A DNA stretch of 64,000 nt. Source: Mugil cephalus. Its lineage: Eukaryota > Chordata > Actinopteri > Mugiliformes > Mugilidae. Location: NCBI RefSeq assembly GCF_022458985.1, contig NC_061770.1:35507599-35571598 (forward strand), in the 5' to 3' direction. This document shows, piece after piece, positions 47,284 to 59,400 of the stretch. The notes under the pieces were generated by a model. The model was not told where the DNA came from. It worked only from the letters and a program-made list of their open reading frames with translations, and made no database searches. Each line of letters starts with the position of its first letter. Within the stretch, counting starts at the first letter, position 1. Made by a program: the position numbers and the translations under genes.

Positions 47284-47801
47284 CTACAGAGGAGACAGGA
47301 GAGGACAGGAGAATCAGAGAACATCATCAGTCATCAGATTATTCTGATAATAGTTAGACAGTAACTCTATGAGTATGTTGCATCATATTTATATTCTGCA
47401 TGTAGGCATGTTGCATGCTGGTTCCTTAAGGGACTGAACAGCACTGAACAGACTGATCCACAAGGACAGTGACATGGTGAGTCACTCTGATGCTGCTGCC
47501 AGATAGAAGAATGCTTCACAAAGTGAAAGCCATCTTGGACAATGTGTCCAACCCACTCCATGACGTGCTGGCCAGACACAGGAGTTCTTTCACTACAGAG
47601 TGACACAGGAAGTCATTCCAGCCTGAGGCCATCAATCTGTACAACTCCTCACTATGAGTGCCAGACACTCTGAGCTAGATGGTTGGATAAATTCCTTCTG
47701 TGCAATAACCCATATTTACGGAAGCCATAACCCCAACCTGGTTCAGATTTTTTTTTTTTTTTAACTTCAGTGGTTTTCAATTCCACCATGTGCTGACTCA
47801 C

Positions 47802-47870
47802 CTCCCGGCCTCTTGTCCTTGTCCTTGCTGCCGATGTCCAACGTATCGGCCAGGTCAAAGCCACCATCAT
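47802..47870 (-). CDS. cd99l2: cd99l2 duplicate exon 4-like, first copy
   Basis: Acceptor CCTGTAG, donor GGGAG|GTGAGT, 69 bases, phase 1 to 1. It encodes [20 protein letters not shown] and then PG. It lacks exactly four codons (Pro-Asn-Asn-Asp) relative to 39252-39332, so frame is kept. Confidence 0.8.
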
Positions 47871-48047
47871 CTACAGGGGTCAAAAGATAAATGATCTATG
47901 TTACTGCAAAGAACTAAGGGTAAGAGAGGGGTGAATCTAACTGATTTAGAAATAAGGACCTGATTCTAATATGAACTTTGCTTTGAATAACAACCTGTTC
48001 AATCAGCACAATAGCAGGAAATAAACACAAAGGAGACGGTGGCATAC

Positions 48048-48122
48048 CTGGCTTAAGTTGGGGCTTAGCTGGGACCTTGGGGCCCACGGTGACCTTAGGA
48101 GCTGGAGCTTTGGTGGTGGTTC
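48048..48122 (-). CDS. cd99l2: cd99l2 duplicate exon 3-like
   Basis: 75 bases, phase 1 to 1, acceptor ACACAAG, donor CCAG|GTATGC. It encodes [20 protein letters not shown] and then QLKP, differing from the main exon 3 by about one residue (Leu for Pro). Confidence 0.85.
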
Positions 48123-48341
48123 CTTGTGTAGAGAACAGAGAAACTGTTAGGTTTGTTTGAGCTGACAGTGAAAAGTTTAGATGTTTATCATTGATGGATA
48201 AATTCTGAAGAAATATTTCCAACAAATCTCAAATCAAACTATTTCCCAGCACAAGTTCTGTAAGAGAAAGAGATTTGTGTTTTATATCATAGTCTGCACA
48301 GTGAGATGAAAACAGGTGGACGATGTTTTCATTATACTTAC

Positions 48342-48386
48342 TGACATCATCCAGAGCATCACCCGGGTCTAACTCCTGAGACAGGA
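48342..48386 (-). CDS. cd99l2: cd99l2 duplicate exon 2-like, first copy
   Basis: 45 bases, phase 1 to 1, acceptor CTCTGTAG, donor GTCA|GTAAGT. It encodes LSQELDPGDALDDV. Confidence 0.8.
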
Positions 48387-49038
48387 CTACAGAGGAGACA
48401 GGAGAGGAGAATCACAAATCACAGGACATCAGTCATCGGATAATTCTAATAAAAGTTGTACAGTAAGTCTAAGTTTCTCGCAACACACACACACACAAAC
48501 ACACACACACAAACACACACACACCGTTTTGTAGTTTTGGCAATAACCCATGGGAATGTTGAAAACTTTGCCCTCTTTGTAAAACTTCTGCGACTTCTTC
48601 TGACTTTGTAGTTATTATTTTCTATATATCAATAAATGTTGTATAGATAGCAATAGTCATTCTTTTAGAAGAATTAACGAACTCAGATTCTAACAGTATC
48701 AACATTCAGCCAAGTCTGGTCTTTTATAGTTTTTTATTTTAAATCGTTTCAAGCGCCACTGGGCGTGGCTACAGATTATCACATCAATGTTGTATTGACA
48801 CTAAGAAAAAGCACAATTTGTATAATTTTAATGCAATATTTTGTATTTTTATATTATTATCTGTAATACCACCACAGCTGGTTAACATCAGGATCTTATT
48901 TTAGGGATAACGGGACTCGGGCTACATCTGTCTCAGCGCACATAGACAGAGAGCGGCTTTTTCCTGCCTCTCTGCGCGCAGCTTTCGGTTCGTGGGCATG
49001 GGGCTCTCCTGGAGGGGTGCACGGCGTAAAAGTCTTAC

Positions 49039-49099
49039 CTGGCAGCGGCAGCAGCGGCAGCAGAAGAGCCAGGGCGCACAGGGAGGAGCAGGGGGCCAT
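49039..49099 (-). CDS. cd99l2: cd99l2 alternative first coding exon
   Basis: ATG then Ala-Pro-Cys-Ser-Ser-Leu-Cys-Ala-Leu-Ala and a Leu/Pro core, donor CCAG|GTAAGA, 61 bases, phase 1. It is open and has a functional-looking leader. Spliced through exons 48342, 48048, 47802, 47239 and 46752 and then into 39949-39993 and onward, the frame would hold and give about 315 residues. On its own the duplicated block has no membrane exon. Confidence 0.8.
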
Positions 49100-49477
49100 G
49101 TCCACAGCTGTCTATAAACACAACGGGCCTGTCGATATTCAATCTGTCTAAGCACATTACCGTTCAGTGCTCCCTTAAAACCGCATTGGCGCTCCCCGAT
49201 CCTCCCACGCAGGGGCGGTCCTGGGGGCCCCGTGGACCCCCTTCCCTTCCCATGCAGTTTCACATAATATTAACCTCGTATCATCCGAGCCTCATAGTAT
49301 TTAGGACATAGTACCCAAGGAACAAGTCCATAGTCCATAGTAAGTATGGATTTTGGAGCTCATTCATGGTCTTGGTCTTTCTTGAAAGCCCAGACTCTGA
49401 AGTTTGTATAATAAAAGTCAGAATCACTCTAAGTGGAATTGCTCTTGAGTAATCAAAGTTACACAATTACACAGTAA

Positions 49478-49509
<32 letters not shown>

Positions 49510-50242
49510 AAAAATAAGTTGTTGGGTTCGCCTCAATTTCCTTGTTTTGGAAAAATGTGTTGGTTGAATCCTATAATGACTTTTATCAATGAAATCTGAA
49601 GAAAATGATATATTACTCGTGTTCAGAGCTCTGATTGGTTCAAAAAGCCACTGCTGTCCCATATGGGACCCAGAGGAATGATAAAGGGATGAACGTTTGT
49701 CATGACTCTGGGTACAAGAAGAGTATTTAAATAAAGATTTGTTCAGAAACTATTTATTGTAGGAAGGATGCAACACCCTGAGCTCACAACTGACACAATA
49801 CAAAAGATACAGAACACGAAGAGGATAACGCTGCTTAATAAACACAGCAGCTCATATCCTTAAATAATAAATAATGCATTGGGTTGTAACAGCGTTATTA
49901 AACTATATCCAGTTTTAGCGGCTAGCGGCTAGCTGTTAGCTGGCCTGACAACAGAAAATGCCACCCTGTGTAGGAGTAAAGTGAGCTAGCAACATAGCAT
50001 CAGGCTAACATGGTTCTACTATCCACCCTATTTCATTATGACATACATTTTATCATCATCATAGTCATAAATAGAAGAAATACAAATCTATTTATGCTAA
50101 CCCCACCCCCAAATAAAAAGTATTTCTCATTTACTTTAAGAGACTTTTCTTTTCAAACTATTTACAGAAACATAAATGAAATGTGAAACTGAAGTAAAAA
50201 CAAATCAGACAGGTGCACCACATATAATTGTTAAGCATATTT
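49100..50242. other. Intergenic: duplicated cd99l2 promoter and lipoxygenase 3' end
   Basis: 49100-49215 matches the flank at 42782-42960. A 44-base A-rich run lies at 49476-49515. A TTTATT at 49753-49758 is an AATAAA on the minus strand and a candidate poly(A) signal for the lipoxygenase, about 490 bases past its stop. No exon seen. Confidence 0.5.
49753..49758 (-). terminator. Candidate lipoxygenase poly(A) signal
   Basis: AATAAA on the minus strand, the first one noticed downstream of the TAG at 50243-50245. Confidence 0.4.
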
Positions 50243-50422
50243 CTATATGGTGATGCTGTTTTCAACACGACTGGGCAGGAGGAACAGGTACTGCAGGTCC
50301 AGTCCTTCGTTCTGACTCATGATGTTAGCCTCGATCTCCTTCAGCTCCTTTCTGAACTTGTCAATCACCTCAAGGGCCTGATCCTCCGTGAAGTAATCCT
50401 CTGTGTATTGACCCAAGGGAAT
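50243..50422 (-). CDS. Lipoxygenase last exon, C-terminal Ile
   Basis: Follows GTGCCTAG. Encodes [20 protein letters not shown] through [10 protein letters not shown] and TAG. The terminal isoleucine carboxylate is an iron ligand in all known animal lipoxygenases, and its presence argues for a functional enzyme. Confidence 0.95.
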   Translation of the reverse strand: MPLGQYTEDYFTEDQALEVIDKFRKELKEIEANIMSQNEGLDLQYLFLLPSRVENSITI

Positions 50423-53400
50423 CTAGGCACAAGAAAATGGAGCAAGTCTTATAAATAATTGTAAGATTATAAGAAAGGCAACTGAACTTGTAGACAGGTC
50501 AGATGTATTACAACCATAGACTGTATATAAAAATGGACTATGGCGGAAGCAAGTAGAGCTCCCCCTGGTGGCTGGAGCATGCAGTATTTAAGCTCCGCCT
50601 CCTCCATATTAGTGGGTGGGACTTGGTCCAAACTAAAAGACCATGTGACATAATGAAGGCCACCAGCTGCTATGCCAACCGCTCCATAAAGCATTCCATG
50701 GGACTGTGAGAGTTGTAAAAACTACTACAAGTACAGTGTATAATCCAACATTTCCTTGTAACTGGTGGAGGCAGAGCTGAGTGTTAATTAAATGAGGAAG
50801 TGTGGGTGGGACATCTACATCATGGCTCCGCCCTCTGACTGTGCTGATCAGAGTGGCGGTGCCCATATCCAAGGGAAAAAAGCATTAGTTTGGCCAATGA
50901 GAGGAAGTGGAGACACTATGTCCATATTTATATACAGTCTATGGTCGCAACTGTTTCAAAGACACAAGGGAGACCTAGACAATATTAGAAAGATGCTCAC
51001 AATGTTGTGGTTGATCCATGTAAGTTTTTCTCTCTTTCTACATAAATCAAACAGACAGACTCACTGCGTCCGGCTGCGTTCGCCCCAGATGCCACGTGAT
51101 AGCCATCTGTACACAGGACTGGCCGACATCCGGGAGGCTGGCCATGATCATCTCCATGGTAACAGCGTCTTTGTCTGTTGGAGGCGGTTGCCTCATGGTG
51201 CAGGGCGTGTTGGGCACCCAGGCGCACCAGTCAAACTAAAAACACACACAATAAAATAACATCCTGGTTGTTGTAGAGTAGTGGTAATGTAGTAAAAGAC
51301 AGCGCATAAAGTTCCTCTCTAAATTTCTACATCGTTTGTGAGCATTTTTGTGGAGGTGTGTGAGTGTTCCTCACCTGTCCGTTGTTGGTCGCGGCGTGCT
51401 GTGCCGTGCTGGTGAAGATGGCTACTGCCAGCAGGGTGTGAAGTTCCTCTCTGTCTTTGAGTTTACTGGGCAGACCTGAAACACCATCATCAGGTTAAAT
51501 ACACTTCATTCACTACATCACCTCTTTTACTAGAACAAATTCCTCTAATTCATCACCTAAGTCTGTACTACACAACGCAAACTTGTTTAGTTGATTAGAA
51601 ATTTATTATATATATTTATATATATATTTATATATTTGATTTATTTTTCCCCACAAATTAAAATTTCTTTAAATACACATGAACACAAATCCAACATATT
51701 TTAGTAAAGGGATAAAGGATAACTTAATATCGAAAGCAAAATGATAATAATAATGTATATTTATAAATAGCACAAGGCCGAGTTTCGAGTTTAATATAAA
51801 ACACATATAGTAGGTAGGGAGTCCCTGCTTTTTGGGGGTCCTTGGTCTGAAAAACTGTGAAGACCCCTGGACTAGGTTCCGCAGACAACCCTTTGACCAG
51901 GACAGGAAAGAGTTGAGAAAACTACCATGTTTATTTAAATTGTCTTTGACTGAAATACTTAGAGAAAAAAACTTAAACGTTCAGTCAATTCGTGTTTTTT
52001 TTTTGTTTTTTTTTTCCTAATTTGAAATAGTTTAGGGCATTTATTAGTAGAGTAAGCATAAAGTTGCAGGTCATCTTGTTAGATTTGTTTTGTCTGGTTT
52101 CATACATACACTGTAGGTATAGCTTTGTGTCATCTGCATAGAAATTGATACGTGATACAATTTTACCCAATGGAAGTGGACCAATTATTAAAAAAGTATT
52201 AAATTCTTACTGCTTTTATGAATAGAAACATGTCTAATATAAATTGGTATCAAAGAGATCCAAATCCTCTGGATAGGATTCAGTTAAGACTAGTCGATGT
52301 TTAAAAAAATCTCAACTTGTGTAACCCCTAATATGTTTATAAGCTTATGGCTTATCAGTGTGTTTGCTCATTGTTATTAATGGTTACTCATGACTGACCA
52401 AATTTGGGAAGAGCTGTGAAGCCTTCTTGTGATATTTCTCTGAACCAGGCTTGGAGCTCCATGTCCTTCTGCACATCAAGGTCTGATTTGTAGAAGAGGT
52501 TTACCATACCAGTCACAAAACTGAAGAAAGAGAGAAAAATAAAAGGTCCCGTTACGTAATGTTCGTAGAAAATATGTTGATAAAGTGGCATGTTGTGACA
52601 AAACCATGATCATCTATAAATGATGGTAGGAATAAACACTGAGGGAGGATTTTATCAGTGTCAATGGGACAGAGCTCAAAACTCTAATATACACCGATCA
52701 ACCTCAATATTATGACCACTGACTGAAGAAGTAAATAACATTTAAACCATCTTATAACAATTCAATGTTCTGCTGGGAAACTTTTAGACCTGGCATTCAT
52801 TCATTCATTCATTCATTGGTGTGGATGTTACTTAGACATGTAGCACCCACCTAGACCTGACCAGGAATGAATTACACAGCCACTTCAATTATGCAGTAAA
52901 TCAATCCGAAACAAAAAAGGTCTTTATAGGACAGAAAACATTTTAATTCTGTATTTTTGTCCACGTGGTTCATATTTCAGAAGCTGTTTACCTGTGAATG
53001 GCCTCCCATAGCATCAGACTATGTTCTCTGTAGAAATAGTTTGGGAGCTGGGAGACTCCTCTTTCGTTGAAGTCGATGTGGGGCTGAAGGGAGCGGTAGG
53101 TCAGAACCTTATACTCCCTCTGTGCCAAAATCAACAGGCCGTCCCCACCAGTGGACACAACCTACACACAAACATGATTTCACCACATCAGTGACATAGT
53201 GAATAACATTTAGAGCTCCCCCTAATGATATTTAAAGCTTCCGTCTGCAGGGCTGCTACAAACTATTGTTTTTTTTTTCCAATCGATTAATCAATTAATC
53301 TTATCGGTAGTTTTTAACCACTAAGAAAAATAACAGATCTTCTTCTATTAACCATTTTATTCATAACATAATAATTACACATTTTAACATCATGTCCACA

Positions 53401-56400
53401 CATAGTTTGGACTTCTTGGACTGTCTTGTGCACGTGGGAGAAGGCCAAAGCCTCAACACTGGAGTATATAGGAAACACTGATTAGAATTCATTATTTGAC
53501 TCCCACCACCCCCAGGAACATAAAGCACTGAGCACAGACTGAAACCCACAAAACTAGATGTTAAGCAGAAGGAGGAAAAACACATCAAACAAACACTCAA
53601 GACATGTGGATATCCCAACTGGGCTTTTGTTAAAGGTCCAAAAAGATATCCCAGAAAGGACAGAGGAAAGGAGGAGGACAACAAGAAGAAGATTTTAGAC
53701 AACAATGTGTTAAACAAGATACATTTACGGTATTTTATCTCATCTCGTCAAATCCTTGTGAAATATGGTTTAAAACTCAGTTGCAGAGGGACCTACCCGT
53801 TTGAAGATGCCATCAGCAGAGATGAGCTGAGTGCGCCCCCTACAGTTGATCTCCAGGGTGTAACGCAAATGAGGGGTCAGGAGCTAAAGTAGGAAAACAG
53901 AAACAAAAAACTCTTTAGGGATGACATTGGGTTAGAATTTAATAATTTGTTGATATTGGTCCAGAAAACCAGATCTTAACAAAATGGCAAATTCAAATTT
54001 AGATTAAAGACATTCATTCATACAGTTATAGATGATTCTGCATCTAGTCAGGTTGTAAATGACATCTCTGTTGGTCCGGACATATACAATATACTCTATG
54101 TAGTGAAGGCGCTGGAGGAATTTAACAAATTGAAATAAAAAATTGAGAAGAGGTAACAATGGCCATGACATTTGAACCACCAAATCAAAATCACTACAAC
54201 CCTAATATGGTAGATTTGAAGAAATTCCTTTAAAGATATCCCTGAGATATCATGTCACAAGAATAGGGACAGATTTGAAGGACAGTATTCAGACTTCTCT
54301 ACTGGACATCTGTAAATGTTATCAATTACTTTCACATAGACTTTACCCTTTAATCCTAACTGCAGAAAAAGAGAAATGTACCAGTTTGTGTCTTTTTTTT
54401 TTAAGTTGCTCACCTTGTATATGGGGTGTACGGCAGGCAGCTGCCTCAGAGTAGCCACACAAAACACCTCGACCACCAAGTGAGTCCGAAGCAAGTGAGA
54501 CAGAACTTGGAAGACCTGGAACTCAGAGTGACGCACCCAGATCTTGGCCAATAGCCAGGCCAGAGGTGAGTCTGTGGGCAGGAAGATGGGCGTGTCCAAA
54601 CCTGGAGTCTGATCCAGCTGAGGATGAGGAAGACAGACTATTATAAGGGGTCGTGTTCATCTGCATTAATAGAAATAGGCCTACAGCCTCTGGGACTGGT
54701 TTAGTTTAACCAAAGACTTGAGACTTCAGACTCAAATGTGGTTTATCCCTTATGGTCTCTGCTGGACACCATAACCTATGTATGTAGCCGACGCCGGTGT
54801 GAGCCATTTATACTTGTGCACTTGTCAGTCTGGCTCTAAACACTAGTCGGCGCTGTGTCTTTTTTGCCATCCAAGTTAATTTTTGTTTCTACTTCTTGCT
54901 TCACTTTCAACAATGGCGACTGAAACCTTTGGCAAAGACGAGTCGTACAAATGTCTGTATCTCTGAACCTCCTCAGTTAACCTTTCCTCCATGTGTTCCA
55001 TCTTTATAGATACAAAACAATCAATTAGGAAATTGCGGAGACGGAGAAGCTGCTGGAAAGATTAAAACACGCTACTACTAAGAGGACCAATCACAGCTCT
55101 TGAAGTAAAAATCGCTTATTACTTGTAACTTGTACTTGTAACACCTATTCCTGATTTGTCCACTAGGGGGCTCACTCTGTTTTAGGAAGAGTCACGGATA
55201 CAACACAACAACTGAGAACCAGAGCTTAAAGTGTAGGTGCAGCAATGTGCAGAAATTTGCCAAAATCAAAAATTAGATAAAATTGACTGACTCATTTACT
55301 TTAGTGACAAACTTGTTCTGTTATTTCATTCAGTATTTTCTGCACAGGTCTTCAGGGCGAAGTGCTTGTGGTAAATACCTGTATTGCAATAGGTATGAGT
55401 CCTTCGTCTGGGTGTTGGTACAGGAGACAGAGTGGAGCGGCGATGTACTGAGGTTTACCCTTGATTGTGTTGGTGGGAATTCCGTCCATGATTGCGTAGT
55501 CCAACAAGTAAATGTTCCCTGCCTGGACAAGAGAGAAGTGGAAAGAAATAAGTCAAAGTGCAAGCATGGAGGAAGAAGAGAGTACAGAATAAACATGATC
55601 ATTGGGAAAGCTTGGACCTAGGGATGGGTATCTTTAAGGTTTTATCTGATACTGGTGCCATACTGGTACTTTTGAGACGGTGCCAGTGCTTAAACAATGA
55701 AAAATGGTGCCTATTAATTTAAATAATATAAATACAACTAAGCCTAAGAAATATCAAAGCTAAGAGCTATCAAAGATGCTTCAAAGACACTACATTTCTC
55801 GGCTTTCAAACTAGATCAGATGTTTAATCTAATTCCGTCTGCACAGCAATAGAGCTAAGAGGGCGCTAAATAAAAATTCAATTGCACCAAAATCTGCGCT
55901 GCTTTTCGGTCTGGTTACTACCATTTGCGTCAGCACTGGTGCCACTATGGTACCGAGTATTGATACCCATCCCAACTTGTACCACCTTCAGTTCCTTGTC
56001 CAGGTTGGTCCTGGCAGCCATCGATTTCTGCACCATGTTCGGCGTGACAGGGAAGTTCTCTGGGAGCTGATTGCACCTCCGAATCATCCTGGGGTTGGAG
56101 CCGTTCAGACACTGGTAGCCAAAGAATCGATCCTCCTTCCAGTGTTCCATGCAATACTCTGAGTCACACAAACAAATGGGTTGATTACAAAACAACCAAC
56201 AATGCTTCAACCCCCCCTCAGTGTTTTATCTTGGCCTGTATGAGCACATATAGCTACGTTAAAGGAACAAGTGAAAAATTTGAAAATTTGAATATACAAA
56301 GCAGATTTTATGAGATATTCAATAAATTGCCTTCACCTATTGTTGGGGAGATCCTGTTGTGACATCCTCATGTAGCTGATGTGTCACTTTTGTCCTGTAA

Positions 56401-59400
56401 ATAATTTTCAGGCCCTGCTGTTTGCTTCCACCTTTCCTCCACCTAAAGTTTCCTCCTTGTGTTTTCTTAGCAACTGTCAGCATTCAGTTTCATGTGTTTC
56501 CACTATTTGTAGCATCGTTTGCTTTTTGTCATTTAAAACACTGAAATGTGTAATTTACCCACCGGCTATGGGGCTTCGTAGCTTCCAAAAGATCCGTTTG
56601 AAATCGTCCAGGTCACTCCAGGATTTCCCAAACATGATGGCCAACTTCTTCAGGGACAACTCCAGCAAGCTTATAAAACAAACAAACAAACAAACAAACA
56701 AACAAACAAACAAAATTACCAATGTAGGAACAAACTGAGAATGTGCTTGAGTAACAAATGACAGTTTTATTGCTTTCTGAATACAGCGTGCGTCTGTGTG
56801 TGATCTCGTATAGCGGTCTTTCTGAGGACCGGTTTTACACCAGCGGAGTGAGGGCCTTTCTGCAAAGTGAACGCATTTTTGGTTGGTTCTCACTTCTTTA
56901 CCAGACAGTTTGAGGATTAAGACTCTGTTCTAGGGGCGAGGTTATAATTAGGTTATGGTTATGTCAGTGAATGTCCTCATAAAGATAGCCATGCAAACGT
57001 GTTTGTGTGTGTGTCGGTGTTTGTTCTTGTCCAGCTATTGTTCTGAGGATCAGTTTGAGTTTTACACCATTGGAGTGAGGACTTGCGTAAAGTGAGGACA
57101 TCTAGGATTAGGGGTTAGGATTAGGTTTAGGCGCTTAGTTGAAATCATAAACTCTATATGAAAGATTGCAGACAGGGTAGCTCATCAAAAGTGAAACCAA
57201 AGCATGTGGAGCTCCCCCTGGTGGCTGGAGGCTGCAATATAGGCCATAGGGCCTACCATTAGTTGTAACACTGCCACTAGAATGATTTTTAGATATTTAA
57301 TATAACACTGCTGTATATTCAAGCGTCAATTTTTCTGTGAAGTTTTGTGTCCGTTAGTTATGTGATGCTACAGGGTTTGCACAACTTACGCATAGTGTAA
57401 AGAATGCTCAAAATCACTCCTCTTCTCATTGTCAAAGCGAACATCTTGGGGTAAATCTGCCTCTGTCTTAGCATCGATACATCGGGGGATCCCTGGAGCC
57501 CAAGTAATCCACCTGAGACGCAAACACAGTACGACACAAACTTTGACACACGATAAATTCAACAATGAAACACTTGATGATATGATGAGTTTCCTGGACC
57601 TGTATGTCTCTTTACGCTCCTCCAGCTCTGCCTTCCTATGTGCCAGGAGCTTGGGTGAGGAGTCATCCTTTGCGGTCTTTGCTACAGAGGCAGGAAAATA
57701 AAGACCTTTAAGTGGCTTAAATATGGAATGTACTGGTAGATTATGGAGTTTATATCTTCAGTGGAACATTGTGCAGAAAACTGCTGATATAATTAATAAT
57801 CAAAAGTAAAACAAATTGGGAATATTTCAATTTCACAGATATGACAATGACATTTTCTACCAAACACATACTTTAAAACAATAAAATGTAGCATGTGTGC
57901 TGCACAAATGTGGTAGAGAACAATCTTTGAACAAAATTGGGGATACGCAATGTGCAACCTAAAACATTCATGTCTGCACAGGTAGTATAAAAGAGCCCAC
58001 TGAACAAAAACAGTCCGCAAGCATTCGGGATTTGCATGACGCCTACATTGTGCAAGTGCATAAAAATAGAACATAACGTTTGCCTGTTAAGGTAAATTTG
58101 CATCAGGCTGCATCTTCCTTATCAACAGTCACCTCAACAGTACAACTGTGCTCTTTCCTACCTGTTCCCTCTCTTATCTCCAACTTGACATCTCCTAAGA
58201 GCCAACGGTAGCAAGGAAAAACCAGCGCTTTGTCTCCACCTGGAGGCTGCACTGTGACATAGCGACAGAACCAGTTATCTTCCACCCAGAACTTCTGCTT
58301 CTCCAGTCGCACCAGTAGCAGGGAGCCCAAAGGTGAGGGGCTGGTCACCTTGTACTCGTCCACCTGATGGAAATAAGCTACATTACAGAAACAGCCTGAC
58401 AAAGCACAACATGTTTTTTGTGTTTATTCTATCTGCAATCCCTCCAGCGTTTATCATGTCCCACACCTGTCCCTAACAGAGGTTTATACAGACTATCAGA
58501 CTAGTGGCTCATCACATGACAACAACCAAACATATGATAATTATCGTATTTGTACGATTATATCAATTCCAAAAACTTCATAATATACAATAATAAAGTA
58601 CGATCATTTTGTCAAAATACGATAATAATAACAACATGGACGACTCCTAGAAAACAGGTGAGGAGTCCGGTGGGTCGTTGCAGCAAACTAGCAGCGGTTC
58701 ATAAAGTGTTTGTAAATATTTCACTAAAGATGAAGCCCATACTACCATGAAATACAACTAATACAACTAAAGTACTACTGCAATGCATCTGAAAAAACAC
58801 CCACTAATGCTAGCAAACATTTATGAATTTTGCTAATTTGAATTTAATAGTAGAGTAAATATAAATTTGTAGGTCATCCCTTTGGATTTGTTTTGTCTAT
58901 AAATATAGTTTTGTGTCATCTGCATAGAAATTATGTGTTCGCTCCTTCTTAACGATATAATAGACGTGAACTAACTATTAAAAAATTATTTTCATTATTA
59001 TTTTCATTATTACAGTCCAATGCTAGGAGAGAAGGGGGCAGCAAATCAACAATTTGACGGTAAATTTTATGGTGGGTTATTAGACATTTAGCTGCAGTAC
59101 ACGGAGAAGGCTTTTTTTATACAGTCTGTACATATCTGCAGCTCACAGCATGTAGCACATGAGCTGTCTGTTCTCAGTGCTCAGATCATGAATACAGATT
59201 TATTACTTTCCACTGGGTTTTTACTCATGTAACCCTCTAGTGTGAACTGGGCCTTAGCGCGGTGTCTAACCAGGAAAGGTTAATTGCACCGTGTCATAGT
59301 TTCTGTCCCTCCAGAGATCCGCAGACATGATAGGATTCGATGTTTGGATGACAACATTTGCAATGCAAAATGGTGACATTTATCCTGCTTTTACTTGTAT

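Noticed and set aside
53361..53717. 118-residue hydrophobic ORF on the minus strand
   Set aside because: It is the antisense shadow of a Penelope-like retroelement fragment.
54500..54520. Loss of an iron ligand in the lipoxygenase (Phe in HX4HX4H)
   Set aside because: Counting the HX4HX4HX17HX8H pattern shows the replaced residue is the first His, which is not an iron ligand. The ligand positions His367, His372, His547, Asn551 and Ile670 are all present.
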